Assembly: GCA_036004365.1 (NCBI GenBank)
Contig: DASYRN010000075.1
Location: 1-19,992, forward strand
Length of the DNA: 19,992 nt
Reading direction: 5' to 3'
Source: DP-36 sp036004365
GTDB taxonomy: Bacteria; Desulfobacterota; Binatia; UBA9968
The notes below the pieces were generated by a model, which did no database searches, was not told where the DNA came from, and saw only the letters and a list, made by a program, of their open reading frames with translations. A program made the translations under genes and the position numbers. Below are positions 1 through 6,601 of this stretch, piece after piece. Each line of letters opens with the position of its first letter. Position 1 is the stretch's first letter.

Positions 1-151
1 ATTGAGCCAGAGTCGAAACGGCATCTTCAGGACCCGGCCCTAGCAGAATCGCCTCTGCCGTCCCTATTTCGGAAGCTTTCGAGAGCATCTCGAGGGTGGT
101 GGGCGTGATCCTTTCATCCACCACCTCGCCATAGACCCAAAGCAGATCCAT
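1..151 (-). CDS. etfA: Electron transfer flavoprotein alpha subunit, N-terminal part (cut by window start)
   Basis: The first 50 codons are present; the gene continues beyond base 1. The reading begins MDLLWVYGEVVDERITPTTL and goes on to an ILLGPGPED stretch, the pattern of the EtfA N-terminal domain (a beta strand, a residue run equivalent to 'xLRPVTLELL', then a 'LxLG' strand). EtfA carries the FAD-binding C-terminal domain, which is not visible here. Together with EtfB it carries electrons from acyl-CoA or other dehydrogenases to the quinone pool or, in bifurcating types, to other acceptors. It lies 125 bp downstream of etfB on the same strand, the usual order, so the two are probably cotranscribed. 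The ATG at 149-151 has a GAAGG only one base upstream, so the ribosome site is not ideal. The family call rests on the short N-terminus plus the etfB neighbour. Confidence 0.85.
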   Translation of the reverse strand, partial: MDLLWVYGEVVDERITPTTLEMLSKASEIGTAEAILLGPGPEDAVSTLAQ

Positions 152-160
152 ACCTTCAAC

Positions 161-273
161 TCAAAAGGCAAATTGCAAATTGAAAAATGCAAAATTACGG
201 GCGAGAGACGCCAGTACCCGTGGATTCTCCTGGGCATTTTGACTTTTACATTTTGCAATTTTCATTTTGCACT
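161..273. repeat. AT-rich imperfect inverted repeat between etfB and etfA
   Basis: The gap between the two etf genes is much richer in A and T than its surroundings. Its left half (about 161-196) is built from units such as GCAAATTGCAAATTG and AAAAATGCAAAATT. Its right half (about 236-273) has the complementary pattern (CATTTTGCAATTTTCATTTTGC). The halves are inverted around a centre in which ACGGG (197-201) faces CCCGT (217-221). Transcribed RNA could fold into a long imperfect stem. It may be a dispersed intergenic repeat family, an mRNA-processing or stability element, or both. No function can be read from the sequence. Confidence 0.6.
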
Positions 274-276
274 GCA

Positions 277-1056
277 TCAGATGATCTTAAGCTCGGCGAG
301 AAAGGCGGCGATTTGCTTTCCGCCGTCTCCTTCGTCCGTAATCTTTTTCCCGCCTTTACGGGCGGGCGGCCTGCCGACCGCCAAGACCTTCTCCCGTGCG
401 CCTGAGGCGCCGACCTGATCCGGTCCGAGGCCGAGATCGGCTGCCGTGTATTTCTTGATCTCTTTCTTCTTCGCCGCCATGATTCCTTTGAGCTGAGGAT
501 AACGAGGCTCGTTGATGCCGCTGGTCGTGCTCACCAACGCGGGGAGTTCGGCTTCGACCACATCGTAGCCGGTCTCGCTTTGCCGCTTGATTTTTATTTT
601 TTTCCCCTCGACCGTGATCTCCTTAGCAAAAGTGAGCGAAACAATCCCCAACAGGTAAGCAATCTGGCCCGCGACGATCCCGGAGTAGCTGTCGCTGCTT
701 TCCGTGGCGCAGATGACGAGATCGAAGGGTTCTTTTTTGATGGCCGCGGCCAGCACCTTCGCCGTGCCCAGAGTGTCCGAGCCGGCCAAGGCATCATCCA
801 AAATGTGAACGGCGGAGTTTGCTCCCATCGCCAGCGCGTTGCGAATACCGACGGTTACATCGCTGATCCCCATGGTGACCACGGACACGGTTCCCCCGTG
901 CTTTTCGATCAGGCGCAGCCCCTCTTCGACGGCGCTCGCCGCAGCCGGGTCCAGCTCGTGCGGCACCCCTTTGCGCACCATGCATTTGGTGGCGGGGTTG
1001 ATTTCGATAGTGACCGAACTGGCGGGAATAACCTTAGCGCAGACGATGATGTTCAA
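277..1056 (-). CDS. etfB: Electron transfer flavoprotein beta subunit
   Basis: This 259-residue protein is the usual length for EtfB. It starts MNIIVCAKVIP, has the DLVICATESSD segment (about residues 112-122) in the nucleotide-binding region, and carries the family signature region LPALVSTTSGINEPRYP followed by KGIMAAKKKEI near residues 176-205. With EtfA it forms the heterodimeric FAD protein that shuttles electrons from CoA-linked dehydrogenases. The central segment resembles the ESxD form seen in actinobacterial FixA/EtfB rather than the mitochondrial type (resemblance recalled, not computed). The start codon is TTG at 1054-1056, supported by an AGGA eight bases upstream; a nearby ATG reads straight into a stop. 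The last ~50 residues are rich in Lys and Gly, typical of the EtfB tail that wraps around EtfA. The electron donor or acceptor cannot be told from this window. Confidence 0.95.
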   Translation of the reverse strand: MNIIVCAKVIPASSVTIEINPATKCMVRKGVPHELDPAAASAVEEGLRLIEKHGGTVSVVTMGISDVTVGIRNALAMGANSAVHILDDALAGSDTLGTAKVLAAAIKKEPFDLVICATESSDSYSGIVAGQIAYLLGIVSLTFAKEITVEGKKIKIKRQSETGYDVVEAELPALVSTTSGINEPRYPQLKGIMAAKKKEIKKYTAADLGLGPDQVGASGAREKVLAVGRPPARKGGKKITDEGDGGKQIAAFLAELKII

Positions 1057-1095
1057 TATCTCATTCCTCGGGAAAAACTGTATGGATAAGTCAGA

Positions 1096-1136
1096 TTAAC
1101 AATAACAAAGGCGCCCTCATTTCTTGAGAGCGCCTT
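1096..1136 (-). terminator. Intrinsic terminator after the di-iron protein / small protein pair
   Basis: Bases 1108-1136 form a strong hairpin. AAGGCGC (1108-1114) pairs with GCGCCTT (1130-1136), CTCA (1116-1119) pairs with TGAG (1125-1128), with one C/A mismatch and a TTTCT loop. Read on the minus strand, the stem is followed by TTTGTTATTGTTAAT, a T-rich tail; the plus-strand side lacks one. It lies between the stop of the 69-aa gene and etfB, so it should separate the upstream pair from the etf genes. Confidence 0.75.
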
Positions 1137-1189
1137 ACAAAATCGGAAATCCATTCAGTGATCGGGCTGACGGGAAGCAGGGCTGCTGA

Positions 1190-1399
1190 CTATTTAAGCC
1201 ACTCGGAGACGTTCCCCTCCATCACGACGTCCAGAATCTCCTTGCAGTCCTCGATCGCCTTGTCCACGACCTTGGGATCATCCTTGATGTGGGGCATGGC
1301 ACGACTCACAGCACTCTGCAGCGCTTGGATAAATTCTTTAAACTGCTCGTCGAGAACCTCCGTGTTAGGTGCCGCTTCCATTCCTTCCCCCATGATCAA
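1190..1399 (-). CDS. Small conserved-looking protein coupled to the di-iron protein gene (unknown function)
   Basis: This 69-residue, mostly helical and acidic protein has no cysteines, signal peptide or membrane segment. The family is not recognised. Its ATG overlaps the stop of the upstream di-iron gene by four bases (ATGA at 1396-1399) and has no ribosome site of its own, which points to translational coupling and probably a 1:1 partner. Two further in-frame ATG codons (codons 3 and 7) could serve; the last has GGGGGAAGGA directly before it. It does not resemble PaaB or PaaD. The body, around residues 13-69, looks like two or three amphipathic helices with the tail VVMEGNVSEWLK. It could be an effector or stabilising subunit of the oxygenase-like partner, but that is inference from position only. 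A hairpin terminator follows about 55 bp downstream. Confidence 0.7.
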   Translation of the reverse strand: MIMGEGMEAAPNTEVLDEQFKEFIQALQSAVSRAMPHIKDDPKVVDKAIEDCKEILDVVMEGNVSEWLK

Positions 1400-2118
1400 G
1401 TGTACAGACGGCCTTTGTTGGGATCCGGTATTTGAAGTCCCATTTTTTCAATCAACGCGTTCACTTCCCTGGTATACTGCTCCCGAGCCTCGGCGTTGGT
1501 GCGCCGCTTGAGGCCCCAGTAACGGTAGCGTTCCGACCTGTAGGATTGCGACTTGCCAAACATATCGAGCCCTTTTGTGTACCAGTAGTCGACAGACTTT
1601 TGAATTCTTTCCTTCGCTTCGCCACCCTTGGCCGCACATTCGGCCGTACAGTTGGTGCCGAAGTCGATGTGCCCTTCCTCTTCCCGGATCACTTGCGGAT
1701 CTTCGACCACGCGGGCCAAAGGCTGGTAGCTGGCACCGATAAACTCCTCGAGCTGAAAGCGCCCCACACGGTCGATCAGGAAGCCGAAGACCGAAAAGTC
1801 TTCCCAGGTGGTAATCGTACCGCGAAAAGCCTCCACATACCGCTCTTGATTGGACCGACTGAGAACATAGGAAACGTCCACGCCCATGTCACCCGCCAAG
1901 CGCGCCATTTTTCTGTAATGGTCCATTTCCTCGGCCGCCGTGCGCGCTACGATGAGCTGGTCTACCTTCCTGGGGGCATTAGGCAGAATGTCTTTCACAT
2001 AGAGGTTGGGGCCGCCGATCTCACAATCCGCCTGAATGGCTAAGACGCGGCGCAGAAGCTCTTGATATTCAGGGTCCGTCTTTTCGAAATCTTTCAGCTC
2101 TATTTTGTCATTGAACAT
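1396..2118 (-). CDS. Ferritin-like di-iron protein of the PaaA/PaaC (phenylacetyl-CoA epoxidase) family
   Basis: This 240-residue protein matches the Phenylacetic acid catabolic protein family (PF05138 type). The expected carboxylate-bridged di-iron set is visible: Glu33, the ExxH pair Glu64/His67 in ARTAAEEMDHYRK, Glu124 or Glu125 in FQLEEFIG, and the second ExxH pair Glu147/His150 in REEEGHIDFG. PaaA is catalytic and PaaC has lost ligands, so the full set suggests a catalytically able protein that activates O2. At 240 residues it is shorter than E. coli PaaA (~309). None of paaB, paaD or the reductase paaE is nearby, so it is probably not a standard phenylacetate epoxidase; substrate and electron donor are unknown. 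The ATG at 2116-2118 has AGGAG at good spacing. It heads a two-gene unit with the coupled 69-aa protein and is divergent from pncB. Confidence 0.85.
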   Translation of the reverse strand: MFNDKIELKDFEKTDPEYQELLRRVLAIQADCEIGGPNLYVKDILPNAPRKVDQLIVARTAAEEMDHYRKMARLAGDMGVDVSYVLSRSNQERYVEAFRGTITTWEDFSVFGFLIDRVGRFQLEEFIGASYQPLARVVEDPQVIREEEGHIDFGTNCTAECAAKGGEAKERIQKSVDYWYTKGLDMFGKSQSYRSERYRYWGLKRRTNAEAREQYTREVNALIEKMGLQIPDPNKGRLYT

Positions 2119-2206
2119 GGCTTCTCCTCTTCTCGCCTATCTAAATGCTGCTTAACAAATGCATGCCGTAAAATCAACAGTCGGAAGCCGGACGTTGATT
2201 CTTCGC

Positions 2207-2235
2207 TTTACTTAGTGTCATTTTTACACTACACT
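2207..2235 (+). promoter_or_regulatory. Predicted sigma70-type promoter of pncB
   Basis: A -35-like TTTACT (2207-2212, 4 of 6) and a -10-like TACACT (2230-2235, 4 of 6) are separated by exactly 17 bases. Transcription would start near 2242, about 24 bases before the GTG start of pncB. It is supported only by consensus match and position. Confidence 0.45.
2213..2231. promoter_or_regulatory. Palindromic candidate operator inside the pncB promoter spacer
   Basis: TAGTGT (2213-2218) and ACACTA (2226-2231) form a perfect 6-bp inverted repeat with a 7-bp AT-rich centre. The palindrome fills the spacer between the predicted -35 and -10 boxes, where a bound repressor would block RNA polymerase. NAD-biosynthesis genes such as pncB are often controlled by NrtR, NiaR or NadR-type repressors binding ~20-bp palindromes. 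Which regulator would bind here is not shown, and none is encoded in the window. Confidence 0.45.
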
Positions 2236-2265
2236 GCGATTACCTTTGCTGGATAAGGAACCTGC

Positions 2266-3648
2266 GTGAAGCCGCAAAATAACCTAGCCCTCCTGACCGA
2301 CCTCTACCAGCTGACGATGGCCCAGAGCTACTTCCAAAACCAAAAATTCGACAACGCGACTTTCAGCCTCTTCATCCGATCTTACCCTCATAACCGTGGT
2401 TTTTTGGTATCCGCCGGCCTGAGAGACGTCCTCGATTTCCTAACCGAGTTCTCCTTCGGGCCAAACGACATCGATTATCTCAACTCAATGAGAATCTTCG
2501 CCGACGACTTTCTCGATTTCCTCAAAGACTTACGCTTCACCGGGGATGTTTGGGCGATTCCCGAGGGCCGCCTTTTTTTTCAAGACGAACCGATCTTAGA
2601 GGTCACAGCGCCGATCATCGAAGCTCAGATTGTAGAAACTTTCATCATCAACCAGATCAACCTCCAGACTTTGATCGCGACCAAGGCCGCCCGCTGCGTC
2701 TATGCCGCCCGAGGAAAGTCCCTTGTCGATTTCGCTCTGCGTCGAACCCATGGGACCGACGCCGGGATAAAAGTCGCTCGGGCCAGCTATCTGGCTGGAT
2801 TCGACGGCACAAGCAATGTGCTGGCCGGAAAGAGATACGGAATTCCTGCGGTCGGAACGATGGCCCACTCTTTTGTCACAAGCTTTGAGCACGAGATCGA
2901 TGCATTCCGCGCCTTTGTCGCATGCTTCCCTGAAAACTCCACCTTGCTCATAGATACATACGATACCGTTGCGGCCGCTCATAAAGCGGTCGAGATCGCG
3001 CGCGAGATGGCCGCCGACGGCAAACGGCTGCGCGGAGTGCGGATCGACAGCGGCGATCTGGCATCACTGGCACGAGAGGTGCGAAAAATTCTCGACGAGG
3101 CAGGATTCACCGGCGTGAAGATTGTGGGCAGCGGGGGCCTCGACGAATACAAACTGCAAGAGCTTTCCGAAGCCAACGCCCCTTACGACAGCTACGGCGT
3201 CGGAACCAAGATGGGAGTTTCCGCCGATGCGCCTTGGTTTGACATCGCTTACAAGCTTGTGGAATACAACGGCCGCTCGGTTCTCAAGCTCAGCACCGGA
3301 AAAATATCATGGCCAGGGAAAAAACAGGTTTTCCGATTCGCGGATGAGCGCGGCCGTTGGGTGAAGGATATCATCGCTCTACGCCGGGAGAGCTTGCCCG
3401 GTGGAGTTCCGCTGCTGAAAAATTTCATGACAAAAGGCGAAATCCGACAATCCTATCTGACGCTCAAGGAGATCCGGGAAAGCTTCCTCGAAGAGTTCGC
3501 CCGTCTCAACGATAAGGTTAAAGCTCTCCGAAACCCCGCAATCTACCCCGTCGAGCTCAGCCCGCAACTCACTGCTCTTAAGAACGAAATGGAGCGAGAG
3601 GTCGCTCGGGCAGAAACTGATCCTGCCCGGGGCCTGGGAGAAAGCTAG
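2266..3648 (+). CDS. pncB: Nicotinate phosphoribosyltransferase
   Basis: This 460-residue enzyme makes nicotinate mononucleotide from nicotinate and PRPP, with ATP hydrolysis, in the Preiss-Handler route to NAD. Visible family features are the N-terminal LLTDLYQLTMAQSYF (residues 9-23), the DFALRRTHG segment (155-163), GTMAHSFVTSF with His201 as the expected phosphorylated histidine, LLIDTYDT (227-234), RIDSGDL (259-265) and the phosphate-binding VGSGGLDEY (287-295) with VGTKMG further on. It belongs to the longer bacterial form of about 450-490 residues. The start is GTG at 2266 with AAGGAA a few bases before it. The gene is monocistronic in appearance and divergent from the di-iron operon, with a candidate promoter/operator upstream. 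The 128 bp after it hold no clear terminator. Confidence 0.95.
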   Translation: MKPQNNLALLTDLYQLTMAQSYFQNQKFDNATFSLFIRSYPHNRGFLVSAGLRDVLDFLTEFSFGPNDIDYLNSMRIFADDFLDFLKDLRFTGDVWAIPEGRLFFQDEPILEVTAPIIEAQIVETFIINQINLQTLIATKAARCVYAARGKSLVDFALRRTHGTDAGIKVARASYLAGFDGTSNVLAGKRYGIPAVGTMAHSFVTSFEHEIDAFRAFVACFPENSTLLIDTYDTVAAAHKAVEIAREMAADGKRLRGVRIDSGDLASLAREVRKILDEAGFTGVKIVGSGGLDEYKLQELSEANAPYDSYGVGTKMGVSADAPWFDIAYKLVEYNGRSVLKLSTGKISWPGKKQVFRFADERGRWVKDIIALRRESLPGGVPLLKNFMTKGEIRQSYLTLKEIRESFLEEFARLNDKVKALRNPAIYPVELSPQLTALKNEMEREVARAETDPARGLGES

Positions 3649-3776
3649 TTTAGCTGCCCGCGATAGCCTCGCCAAAACCATTCTCAAAGCTTGTTCTCCG
3701 AGCAAGTCACCACACGCGCATAGGGAGTTTGATCGCTCTTGACAGAGCAACCCTCGGCGCAGTAGTCGAGACGGGA

Positions 3777-5294
3777 ATGGCCGAGAGAAGGAGAAAGCAA
3801 AGCTTTCATCTGAGGCTACTTGATCGGATTGAGCGTTGGGGAAACAAGCTGCCCCATCCCTTCACGTTGTTCGTTCTCTTCTCCTTAGGAGTGCTCATTG
3901 TTTCATGGCTCGCTTCTGCTCTTGGGCTTTCCGCCACTCATCCAGCAACTGGCAAAGAGATTGTCGCCGTCAATCTACTGGATCGCCAGGGCGTTCAGAA
4001 CATCTTCACCAAGGCAGTAAGCAACTTCACCGGCTTTGCCCCACTGGGCACGGTCTTAGTTGCCATGATCGGCGTTGGAGTCGCTGAACGGAGCGGCCTC
4101 TTCGCCGCTGGTTTGAAGGCTTTGGTGGCAAGCGTTCCGCCTTGGCTTTTGACCACTGCCCTGGTCTTCGCGGGAGTTAACGCTGACATCGCTGTGGACG
4201 CGGGCTATGTGATTCTTATACCTCTCGGCGCTGTGCTCTTTGCCGGCATCGGGCGGCACCCGCTCGCCGGCCTTGCTGCTGCCTTTGCCGGAGTCTCCGG
4301 TGGATTTAGCAGTAACATCTTTCTTACACCCCTGGATCCACTCCTCGCAGGTCTCACCCAAGAGGCTGCACGACTCTATGATCCCCAATATACTGTGCCG
4401 GTCACCGCCAACTACTATTTTATGGTGGCGTCAGTCTTTCTGCTTACCTTCGTTGGCGTATGGGTTACGGTCAAAATCGTCGAGCCGAGACTCGGAGCCT
4501 ATCAAGGTGCGGGCCAGGAGTCCTTTAAGAGACTGAGCCGCGAGGAGAGACGGGGACTTGTAGCAGCCGGCATCGCTCTCGGCATAGAGATCATTATCCT
4601 CCTTCTCTTCACTCTTCCTCAGAACGGACTCTTGCGCGACCCCAAGGGCGGGCTCGAGCCACTATTTCAAAGTATGGTCATTCTCATGGCTTTGGGCTTT
4701 TTGTTTCCCGGATTGGCTTACGGGCTAGTGACTGGGACAATCAAGAGCAATCAAGACGCGGCAAAGATGGTTGAAGAGACGATGGGTACGATGGGCAGCT
4801 ACATCGCCCTTGCATTCGTCGCAAGCCAGTTCGTCGCCTACTTCGGCTGGTCGAATCTCGGCCTTATCTCAGCGATCAACGGCGCGAATTTTCTTCAGGC
4901 GACAGGATTGACCGGGATTCCTCTGGTTTGTCTATTCATTGTCGTCTGCGCTTTGATCGATCTCTTAATCGCCAGCGCCTCCGCCAAGTGGGCGGTGATG
5001 GGCCCTGTCTTCGTGCCGATGTTTATGATCATGGGCTATTCACCAGAGCTCACTCAAGCGGTCTACCGCATCGGAGATTCCGTCAGCAACATCATCACTC
5101 CTCTGATGCCTTACATGCCGTTGATCATCGCCTTCGCCCAGAAATACGAGCCGAAAATAAGGATCGGAACTCTCGTGGCCTTGATGGTGCCCTACTCAAT
5201 GGCTTTTATCCTGAGCTGGACTCTGCTGCTGGCGGTCTGGCTCTTACTTGGCATTCCACTCGGCCCAGGAGCCTCTTTGACCTATCCCCATTAG
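3777..5294 (+). CDS. AbgT-family transporter (p-aminobenzoyl-glutamate / antimetabolite transporter)
   Basis: This 505-residue, very hydrophobic protein starts MAERRRKQSFHLRLLDRIER and continues WGNKLPHPFTLFVLF, the typical AbgT N-terminus. Other family stretches are PLGTVLVAMIGVGVAERSGL, the GVNADIAVDAGYVILIPLGA loop-and-helix, and the C-terminal GYSPELTQAVYRIGDSVSN followed by PLMPYMPL. AbgT proteins take up p-aminobenzoyl-glutamate in E. coli, while MtrF and YdaH export sulfonamide-type antimetabolites, so the direction here is open. I use the ATG at 3777, which gives the normal length; a TTG at 3729 in frame would add 16 residues, but AGGGAG lies only two bases before it. It is followed after 15 bp by the solute-binding protein gene. 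No folate or amidohydrolase genes (abgA/abgB) are nearby. Confidence 0.92.
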   Translation: MAERRRKQSFHLRLLDRIERWGNKLPHPFTLFVLFSLGVLIVSWLASALGLSATHPATGKEIVAVNLLDRQGVQNIFTKAVSNFTGFAPLGTVLVAMIGVGVAERSGLFAAGLKALVASVPPWLLTTALVFAGVNADIAVDAGYVILIPLGAVLFAGIGRHPLAGLAAAFAGVSGGFSSNIFLTPLDPLLAGLTQEAARLYDPQYTVPVTANYYFMVASVFLLTFVGVWVTVKIVEPRLGAYQGAGQESFKRLSREERRGLVAAGIALGIEIIILLLFTLPQNGLLRDPKGGLEPLFQSMVILMALGFLFPGLAYGLVTGTIKSNQDAAKMVEETMGTMGSYIALAFVASQFVAYFGWSNLGLISAINGANFLQATGLTGIPLVCLFIVVCALIDLLIASASAKWAVMGPVFVPMFMIMGYSPELTQAVYRIGDSVSNIITPLMPYMPLIIAFAQKYEPKIRIGTLVALMVPYSMAFILSWTLLLAVWLLLGIPLGPGASLTYPH

Positions 5295-5309
5295 AAGGAA
5301 CCGGAAGCC

Positions 5310-6302
5310 ATGACTCCGTTGGCGCTAGCTTTTGCATTTCTCTGCCTCAGCTATTCGGTCGCAAATGCTCAGGGTAAACCGGAGAAAGAGCGCATTCGCA
5401 TCGGCTACGCTGCCCGCGCGGTAGTGCACTCGATCCCTTACGTGACCAGAGAGGCGGGCCTTTTCCGGGAGGAAGGAATTCAGGTTGAGGTGGTTAGAAC
5501 CGCCGGCTCCGTCGCTCCCATGACGCTCGTTTCAGGGGACGTGGAGTTCTCGATTATGTCGGCGTTTCTCCTCATCCCGGTCTCCGTCCAGTATCGGGAT
5601 CTGGTCATGCTGGCAGGCTTCACCCGTTACGCTTCAATGTTCCTCGTCTCGCGCCCCGAGATCTCTGCGGCCAATGACTTGCGCGGAAAAATCGTCGGCC
5701 TCCAGCGTCCGGGCGATGCGTATGAGAAGAACGCCCGCTTCGCTCTGCGCCATCTGGGCCTCGATCCGGACAAGGATGTCAAATTTCTCTATCTCGGAAG
5801 TAACGAGGTGATGTGGACGGCGCTTGAGGGGCGCAGGATCAGCGCCACTATGCTTACCCCACCGAGCACGCTCTTCGCCCGAAGGGCGGGCATGAAGTTT
5901 CTCGTGAACCTCTCCGATTTAAAGGTCGAGTACCAGGGCTCCAGTTTGGTCACCCGGAGATCGTTCATCAAAGATAATCCTAATGTCGCGCTGCGTTCAG
6001 TGCGCGCCATTGTTCGCGGGATTCATTTTTTCAAGACGCGGAAGGAGGAGACCTTCCGCATCCTCGCCAAATTCTTCGGCACCAACGACCGGGAGGCCTT
6101 GGAGGAGTCCTGGAATTACGCTTCCGATGTCCCTATCAAGCCTTACGCATCCGAGAGCGCGGTGCAGGCGGTCATCAATCATCTGGCGGAAGGCAACCCG
6201 CGCTTTGCGCCGCATAAGCCAAACGAGTTCATCGAATCCGGCCCCCTCTCCGAGCTCGACCGCAGCGGCTTCATAGACCGGCTGTACAGTGGGCAGAGGT
6301 GA
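5310..6302 (+). CDS. Periplasmic solute-binding protein, NMT1/THI5-like (SsuA/TauA class), orphan
   Basis: This 330-residue protein has a Sec signal peptide (hydrophobic LALAFAFLCLSYSV, likely cut after ANA at residue 20). It then follows the SsuA/TauA/NMT1 pattern: RIRIGYAARAVVHSIPYVTREAGLFREEGIQVE, with VSGDVEFSIMS (about residues 73-83) and the DLRGKIVGLQRPGD segment around 123-136. Family members deliver sulfonates, taurine, nitrate, pyrimidine precursors or aromatic acids to an ABC importer. No permease or ATPase is adjacent; the nearest transporter is the AbgT protein 15 bp upstream, with a good GGAAG ribosome site before this ATG. Orphan, multicopy binding proteins of this class are typical of Rokubacteria and related lineages (recalled knowledge). 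The ligand cannot be predicted. The gene ends at the edge of a decay zone. Confidence 0.9.
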   Translation: MTPLALAFAFLCLSYSVANAQGKPEKERIRIGYAARAVVHSIPYVTREAGLFREEGIQVEVVRTAGSVAPMTLVSGDVEFSIMSAFLLIPVSVQYRDLVMLAGFTRYASMFLVSRPEISAANDLRGKIVGLQRPGDAYEKNARFALRHLGLDPDKDVKFLYLGSNEVMWTALEGRRISATMLTPPSTLFARRAGMKFLVNLSDLKVEYQGSSLVTRRSFIKDNPNVALRSVRAIVRGIHFFKTRKEETFRILAKFFGTNDREALEESWNYASDVPIKPYASESAVQAVINHLAEGNPRFAPHKPNEFIESGPLSELDRSGFIDRLYSGQR

Positions 6303-6327
6303 TACGTAAGACTTTTAGTCTAGTCAA

Positions 6328-6443
6328 CTGTTAGGTCATCGGAAGTTAGCACCACGATGATCTATACCCATGTCTTGAACAGTGGTCATAAGGGAGTTCA
6401 TAGTCCGGTGGATCAACTCGGGATTGATTCGGACCGATTGTAG
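6328..6443 (+). pseudogene. Tyrosine recombinase C-terminal remnant, integron-integrase-like
   Basis: Only the last part of a tyrosine recombinase survives. Bases 6328-6342 read LLGHR; one frame over, bases 6342-6443 read EVSTTMIYTHVLNSGHKGV and end VDQLGIDSDRL plus stop. Joined, they give LLGHREVSTTMIYTHVLN, the core of the integrase box II with the catalytic Tyr in MIYTHV, followed by the GV-SP-D tail typical of integron integrases and related XerC/D proteins. Loss of one G from a GGG at 6341-6342 explains the frame change. Stop codons lie just upstream in both frames, and the bases before 6328 (after the previous gene's stop) show no more of the enzyme. It cannot be active. Confidence 0.75.
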
Positions 6444-6601
6444 GCAGCAAAGGCTGACAATAGTGCAGTGTTTGTCGGCTCAGTTTTTTGTTGTTAAGCG
6501 CCGAAAAAAGATTATAGAATTGCTCATAATTACGAAGTCGTCGGCGGGGATAGACTGACCAACTCATTTCATAGTTAGATCGCGGTCGTTGTGAACGAAA
6601 G
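6444..6601. other. Non-coding spacer in the decay zone, with a weak promoter-like pair
   Basis: No reading frame here resembles a protein. TTGTTA (6491-6496) and TATAGA (6513-6518), 16 bases apart, could be the old promoter of the remnant that follows at 6602, but each matches consensus at only four positions. Composition is more AT-rich than in the neighbouring intact genes. Confidence 0.35.

Noticed and set aside
1432..2043. Long plus-strand open frame (203 codons) opposite the di-iron gene
   Set aside because: It is antisense to a gene with clear metal-binding motifs and shows no domain of its own; GC-rich codon use keeps the opposite frame open.
6309..6321. AGACT-TTT-AGTCT hairpin after the binding-protein gene, as a terminator
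   Set aside because: The stem has only five mostly AT pairs and no T tail follows.
6493..6499. GTTAAGC, a match to the GTTRRRY integron core site near the integrase remnant
   Set aside because: No matching RYYYAAC partner or attC-like fold was found nearby, and a 7-base degenerate match is expected by chance.
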